64,000 bases of DNA. It comes from Watersipora subatra. Taxonomy: Eukaryota; Bryozoa; Gymnolaemata; Cheilostomatida; Watersiporidae. Below are positions 59,097-64,000 of this stretch, in pieces; position 1 is the first letter of the stretch, and each line of letters opens with the position of its first letter. Under the pieces are notes generated by a model that saw nothing but the letters and a program-made list of their open reading frames with translations, had not been told where the DNA came from and ran no database searches. The translations under genes were made by a program, and so were the position numbers. The stretch spans positions 25,323,344 to 25,387,343 of the forward strand of contig NC_088717.1 in assembly GCF_963576615.1 (NCBI RefSeq). Direction: 5' to 3'.

Positions 59097-59280
59097 CTCC
59101 GAAAACTTGAGCTTTCCTTTCCTATCACATGGAAAGAAGTCATCAACAATGACACCAACCCACTCCCCATCCAGACACAGCTGTACACCATAGACTCCAT
59201 TCGTGTTGTAGCTCTTTGTCACGAGAACTCTGTCTAGCAATTCTGGTTTATCAGCTAGAAGGCTGATACCTGTTGTCAAC
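59097..59280 (-). CDS. CAPN15: Calpain-15-like, minus copy, exon A
   Basis: The acceptor is ATTTTTAAG and the donor is GTAAGG. The exon enters two bases into a codon and ends in phase 0. It encodes GISLLADKPELLDRVLVTKS, GVYGVQLCLDGEWVGVIVDD and FFPCDRKGKLKFSE. The LA-(D/E)-(K/R)-P-E-L-RV and Y-V-LC-DG-W-VDD-PCD patterns are specific to calpain cores. The catalytic Cys (QLGDCW-type motif) normally lies about ten residues upstream, so it belongs to a preceding exon not found up to 64000. The TTG at its start is not a start codon. Confidence 0.82.
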
Positions 59281-60600
59281 CTTAAAAATAAAATGATCTG
59301 CTGCTTATAAGTAGTTTAGTACTATACTTTTGAATAATATTTATTTATTGCTTCTGCCTAGTAAAATACGAGTTTTTAAATGCAAATTTTTATTTATTCA
59401 ATTTTTTTCAGTCAGAAAAGATTTGTCAGCCTAATTTCAAGTATTTTTTACCATAGAATAATTTTGAGAGTCATTTTTAAAGCTTTAGGCAAGGTATTAT
59501 ATTTTATAATCTGCTTCAATGTGGTGAAAAATTTTATGAATTAGTAGAGAACAGAAAAGTAAAACTTTCTGGGCTGCGACTTATTAAGGGGTAAACATTC
59601 AAAAGGCCTACTAAGAGTTAAATGTTGATGTTGGCTTCTTGAGATTCTGCTCAACGTTGAACAAAATTAAAACCTCAATTTTTGACCTAAAACTCCAAAA
59701 GTATTTTGATCAAAAGAAATTTTTTTTTATTGTAAACGTATTTGCACCTTATGCAAAGATTTTATAATTTTTTCAGTTGGGTTAAAGCTCATGATTTGAC
59801 ACATTTCTATTTCATAGATGTAATATGGGTATGCATTGGCGGCAATAAAACTTTTTAAACCTAGATTGTGTTGCTAAATAATTCCTTTAATATTATTTGC
59901 AGAGTAATTTCAAGTAAACTTTTACATTGCGCCATCAGTATCACCACTAAACATAATCTCAACATCAAACATTTTTTCTTTAACTTTTTAGATGTCGTAA
60001 ATAATATTTAGACTTTCATCTTTTGCACACTTACTTTTCTCTTATGTTGTAGTGTAATGGAACCACAAAGATTCTAAATATAATTGCCACATTCATTTTA
60101 CATCCTATAGAAATTGTAAAATTTTTAGTAGACTCTATGAAGGCAGTAAAAGTAGTGAACCTATGCAATACAAAATACTGAGCTCTTTTACATAACTTAT
60201 AAAGTATGATTAAAAGAAATCTTTATTGCACAGCTCTAATACTAGTAAAAATTGTTGGTTTTAAGCTCTTAGATTACACACAAAAAGTGTTCAAATGTTA
60301 GTTTTCAATCTTCTTGAATGTTTAGAATTACTAAGTCAATATTAAAAGTTTGCTCGTGTTTCAGAACGCGTTGGCTGATATATAGTTGTATATATTGTAA
60401 AGGAAACTGACTGTTTCTTCATTCTCCACAAGGCAGTCAAGCAAATAAACAAAACCAATGTTTTAACCACTATTTACATTTTACTTCAAGTAGATATGGA
60501 TACGTGAAGTCATATGCAATAAACAAGTGGCAATATAACAATATTGCAATAGGCTTTTTTACATTGATACCTTACAATATGTGCTGTCTCTTTTCGTTTG
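59281..60600. other. Intron sequence upstream of exon A
   Basis: AT-rich with nothing recognised. I searched the minus strand for a QLGDCW-like exon and found none. Confidence 0.5.
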
Positions 60601-60604
60601 CTTT

Positions 60605-61985
60605 TATTAGTCTGGGGAGCCTGCTAAATGGCCACGGAACTTCCTCATTTGATAGGGAAGCTCCGCCCGGCCATGTTGATGATCATGAAGTTAGTCTTGC
60701 TGGCCTGCAGTAACACTCTCTCCACAATGAAAACCCTTTAGACTGTTTACTCAGCACTGGGAACCAAAAATAGCTGTGACCAGCACTAGTGCTGTCAGGC
60801 TCCAAACTCAAGCCTTGCCACCTCGGTCTTGGTGAATTTTCTATTTTCTTTTAGGGCCCGTATCAGCTTGATTGTACTGACAGCCAACTTTTGCCAGTGG
60901 CAGATGTGGTCTAGTAATTGATGGGCCTTCTCCTTTTGGTGGCTATCAAGAGTCTCATCGGTGGTTGGCTCACTGAGGAGGAAAACCAATCTTTCCGTCA
61001 AGGTATCTATCTGAGTCAAAGGCTTAGGGTCTGGCCCTTTAGTGACTGCTTTGGCAGAGGCATCTTGTCTTGGGTAGTTGCAAGCCTCTTATTCGAGATA
61101 GGCTGTCAGATCTGAGCTCTGGGATCTTGGAAGGGCTTAGTCGGTTCATAGCATCACGGGTTTTCTAATTCAGTGTCTGCTCTGTCACCTTATTTGTCAT
61201 CTTCGCGACAGCAGATTAAGCCCCCCAGTTTTCTAGGAGGTCGGTCAACCATGATCAGGCTTGAGTAGCAATGCAGCATCTCTAAATTGGCCTACCTCCT
61301 TCTTGCGGACAAGAAATACTTTTAGCGAGTCTAGTCGACGAAGTAGACTACTTCACTGCATCTGCCACTCTGCCGTGCTTCTTGATAGGGCATGAGCTAA
61401 TCTCTCGATATGTGCTGATATAGGCAGGTGCTGATGTAGACAACGAAATGCTGGTTCTACGTGCTGTCAGTTTCTATATGTGCTCGTGATTACTTATCAT
61501 AGGCTACATGTGCAGGGCTCCTTCAGTGCCTCTTCTACCCACTCTTAAGTGTCACCGCTGAAGTATTGCTTAGTGTAGGCACTTTTCTTTTTAAGTTTTG
61601 ACCATGCTTGGCCGGATTTACTCTCAGCCTCAATGAGTGTAGTAGTGAAGGAGTCGACAACCAAATAGAATGGGCCTTGAATACACGCAAGGCTGAAGCT
61701 AATAGCAAATTATCCTATCCACCCCAAAGTAAGCGAGGTGAGAAATCATGCTGTCATAATTTCAACGGCCTTTTTATATTGCAACTAGGATAGGCACCAC
61801 CACTTTCCCATTGTTTCTTTTTGGTTTGCCAAGTCAACTCAATGACGACCGGGCCTCCTCTTATAATAGGGAAGCTCGACCTGGCCATGATGTTGATCAT
61901 GAGGTTGGTTCCATCGGCTCTAGTCACAGTGTTCTGCTGCAGCTCTTTGTAAAGTTGCAAATAGTAGTAATTGTGGATTTTCAAT
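60605..61985 (-). pseudogene. Decayed element with a repeated coding motif
   Basis: Minus-strand frames at 61754-61984 and near 60605-60720 share a segment (NLMINIMARSSFPIIRGG versus NFMIINMAGRSFPI), and between them 60795-61019 is a charged, helical 74-codon frame (LTERLVFLLSEPTTDETLDS). The region is less AT-rich than its flanks and full of stops. It resembles a broken gag-bearing element, but no diagnostic motif was seen. Confidence 0.35.
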
Positions 61986-63564
61986 GCACATATCTAGCTC
62001 CGTATCTTGCTTTGCTCAATAAATTTCATCAAATTTTTTGATTTAGTGACTGATACCTAGATTTTAACCGTTAATGTGTTTTGCTCAGCTAGCTTGTGAG
62101 ACCAATATTTTAACATTAGTTATTTTTAACATTCTTGGTTGAAATAGATCACATCATTTTTAGCAGCTCCTTTAGTTACATATCTACCTGATATAAGTTG
62201 ATTATTTGTGAAACCACTTTATTATTTATTACGCTATAGCCAAATATGTTGAATTAAAGTGTACTACGTTAAGCTATCAAGTTTAGTCTAAAGTGCGCTC
62301 TCACTCAGTATTGACATCCTCCACTGAAACTGGGTCTGGGGTTTAAAAGGAATTTTTGTACATTTGATGTAACAGCTAATAAAGTTAACAGGTCATGCCA
62401 AATAGCTAATTTTTATTTTAGGTAAAGGCTCAACCCGGTGAGGTGTTTTGGTGAGGTGTGAGGTGATTTTAGGTGAGGCTTATCAATTGTTTTTTATACC
62501 AGATCAAATGCGAAACTTTTGTTTGTAACAGTATTTGCCTTTAGATGGTCGGTATGTCTATCAATCAAGTCTGTAGTACTTCTGGAACTGTCTTTAAATC
62601 ACACAAATTAATGTGTTTTACTTGGAAAACATTGGTAGTATTTGGTCTATATGTAATTCAGTTGACTGTTTTAGTGCATGCTATATATCTGTAACAGTTT
62701 GGTCGCTTTTACAGATGCAAATCACAGTTTAATATTATGTAATACTTTGAAATTGTTTTTTGTCGGCCGTGCTTTTGGGCTATGCGCTTATAGCTTCACT
62801 GATCTGGTAAATAATGTATGTAAAATGACTTACATTTCATAATATGATTAACATCAAAAAAATTTTTTTAAATTTATGTTGTAGACTGAGTATTTTTTTG
62901 CGGGGTCCATCACATTAAAATGCAGTTGTTTGATTTTAAATTCCATCAACTCTGGTTAGTTTTCTAATAAAGCTAGTAGACCTTTTATTTGCTTTGAATG
63001 TTACCAAATGAGACTCTTGTAAGAACTCAACAAAAATTAAGTGTTTAATAGTTAGCAGGTGTAATTCAAGTACCACCCTATCAATACAGAGCAAAGAAAA
63101 AAAGTGGAGTAGTTATATGCAAAGACATCGGCAAAAGGAGATCAGTACAAAAATAGATCTATACAGAAAATGAATGTTCTTCTAATGTAGACTTCTTATT
63201 TGTGATTTCTTCTTAACGTAAATAATTAATGCAAAGTTTTTTTTTGTTCTCTATAAGAATTTCCACATAATGAAAAGCATCAAGTTGTCACAAGTTCTCC
63301 TACGGTGTGAACAATGGGACTCCCGTATTTAGCTTTATAACACTTTTTTTCTCCTGCCTGCTACTACCCTTACTTGTACCGCTGCAATCTAGCACGTCGC
63401 GAGAGATGGTCAAACGGGTTCATAAAGCAAAAATTAACACGTAGTTGAGTAAGTATTAAGAAATTGTTTAAGGAAATATATTTGCCCTAGTATTGGTGTC
63501 AATTTAGCAATCTGAATGTCATAAGCTGAAACCTGGTTAAAATCAATTTTTATTCTAACTTCTA
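61986..63564. other. AT-rich stretch, nothing recognised
   Basis: Contains a short GTGAGGTGT-type repeat near 62438-62478. It is probably intronic sequence of the minus calpain gene. Confidence 0.5.
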
Positions 63565-64000
63565 AAGATGTGGTTGCGTCAAATTTAAGTTGATCTTAAA
63601 ATAAAGAATTTTTTTTCTCTATCAGTTGATATGTTGTTTGTTGTGTTACGCAATCGCATTGCCAAGATATTTGAAGATTAAAACCAAAAAAATCTGATTG
63701 CCGTAAAAACGCTCAGGCCACAAAAACGTGCCCAGACTTGCCCAAAATGATGTCACGCGGTAGACAACCTGTCTCTATCTCTCGTATTGACATCGGCTAT
63801 TTGCAATAAAAGTCTAGTCTTGCGCGGCTCTATTGGCATATATCTTATTTTGTATTTGCTCATGTTGGCTAGAATAAAATTTTAAATCCTGCTACAGATG
63901 CATTATTATGAATGTTTCAAAGGCCTCAAATAACGAAAATTGAAAATTTGTTCCACTCACTTTCTCCAAATGTTGTGTAAACATTTGGGTACCGACTACC
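63565..64000. mobile_element. Second copy of the TIR transposon, cut by window edge
   Basis: It starts AAGATGTGGTTGCGTCAAAT after a TA (63563-63564) and matches 39907-40340 with only scattered differences to the last base of the window. One TIR base has changed (TAGTTG to TGGTTG). The high similarity implies both copies are young relative to the gypsy relics. Confidence 0.88.

Larger units (their letters stand above)
33803..59280 (-). other. CAPN15: Calpain-15-like gene, minus copy (nine exons, 5' end off window)
   Basis: This is the gene-level entry. Nine exons, in transcript order 59280-59097, 56283-56142, 54425-54230, 48860-48699, 39107-38949, 37803-37631, 35579-35455, 35343-35165 and 33968-33803, join in phase into 495 codons ending in TAA. 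The first three and a half code for most of the CysPc protease core, with the catalytic His in GLRPGHGYAV and Asn in LRNVWG. The rest code for the C-terminal region and SOH domain. The exon with the catalytic Cys and the N-terminal zinc fingers should lie right of 64000. One intron starts with GC instead of GT. Large introns carry transposons and a minisatellite. The pattern of conserved protein with noisy introns indicates a functional gene. Confidence 0.8.

Noticed and set aside
59281..64000. Catalytic Cys exon of the minus-copy calpain
   Set aside because: I searched the minus strand for a QLGDCW-like coding segment and found none; it is probably right of the window.
1..64000. CRISPR array or bacterial operon
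   Set aside because: The sequence is clearly from an intron-bearing eukaryote; the tandem repeats have no spacer structure.

Overview
The window is eukaryotic: AT-rich, intron-rich and crowded with mobile elements, with no operons or bacterial signals. It looks like an invertebrate animal. A lophotrochozoan such as a mollusc is plausible from gene content and repeat style, but I cannot prove the phylum from sequence alone.

The real genes are two calpain-15 (small optic lobes, SOH-type calpain) paralogues arranged tail to tail. The minus-strand gene enters from the right edge. I can trace nine exons (59280-59097, 56283-56142, 54425-54230, 48860-48699, 39107-38949, 37803-37631, 35579-35455, 35343-35165, 33968-33803). 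Their phases join without a break into 495 codons including the stop. They cover most of the protease core (catalytic His and Asn regions) and the whole C-terminal half. The exon with the catalytic Cys must lie to the right of the window. The plus-strand paralogue is visible only for its last five exons (6203-6361, 7728-7903, 8900-9024, 13909-14096, 20226-20391), which are also fully open and in phase. Its catalytic exons must lie left of the window. The two stop codons face each other across about 13.4 kb of relic-filled spacer.

The introns and the spacer hold mobile elements of different ages. A nearly full-length Ty3/gypsy LTR retrotransposon (9067-13847, minus strand, 244-bp LTRs, tRNA-Leu primer site, gag-PR-RT-RH-IN with several frameshifts and stops) fills almost all of one intron of the plus gene. 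There are older gypsy-like relics at 1-4250 and 50549-52633. Gag-like relics lie near 24-26.4 kb and 31-32.3 kb. There is a 2000-bp DNA transposon with 20-bp terminal inverted repeats and TA flanks (39907-41906), and a second copy runs off the right edge (63565-64000). A foldback element with two 379-bp arms lies at 15737-16558, and there are tRNA-derived SINE-like pieces. Low-complexity blocks include CT- and GA-rich tracts, TA repeats, a 16-bp and a 19-bp minisatellite, and T-rich or A-rich blocks of one style.

The most interesting signals are the inverted calpain-15 pair with its exon-by-exon uneven divergence, an intron that became almost entirely a retrotransposon, a GC-AG intron supported by reading phase, and the two non-autonomous inverted-repeat elements.
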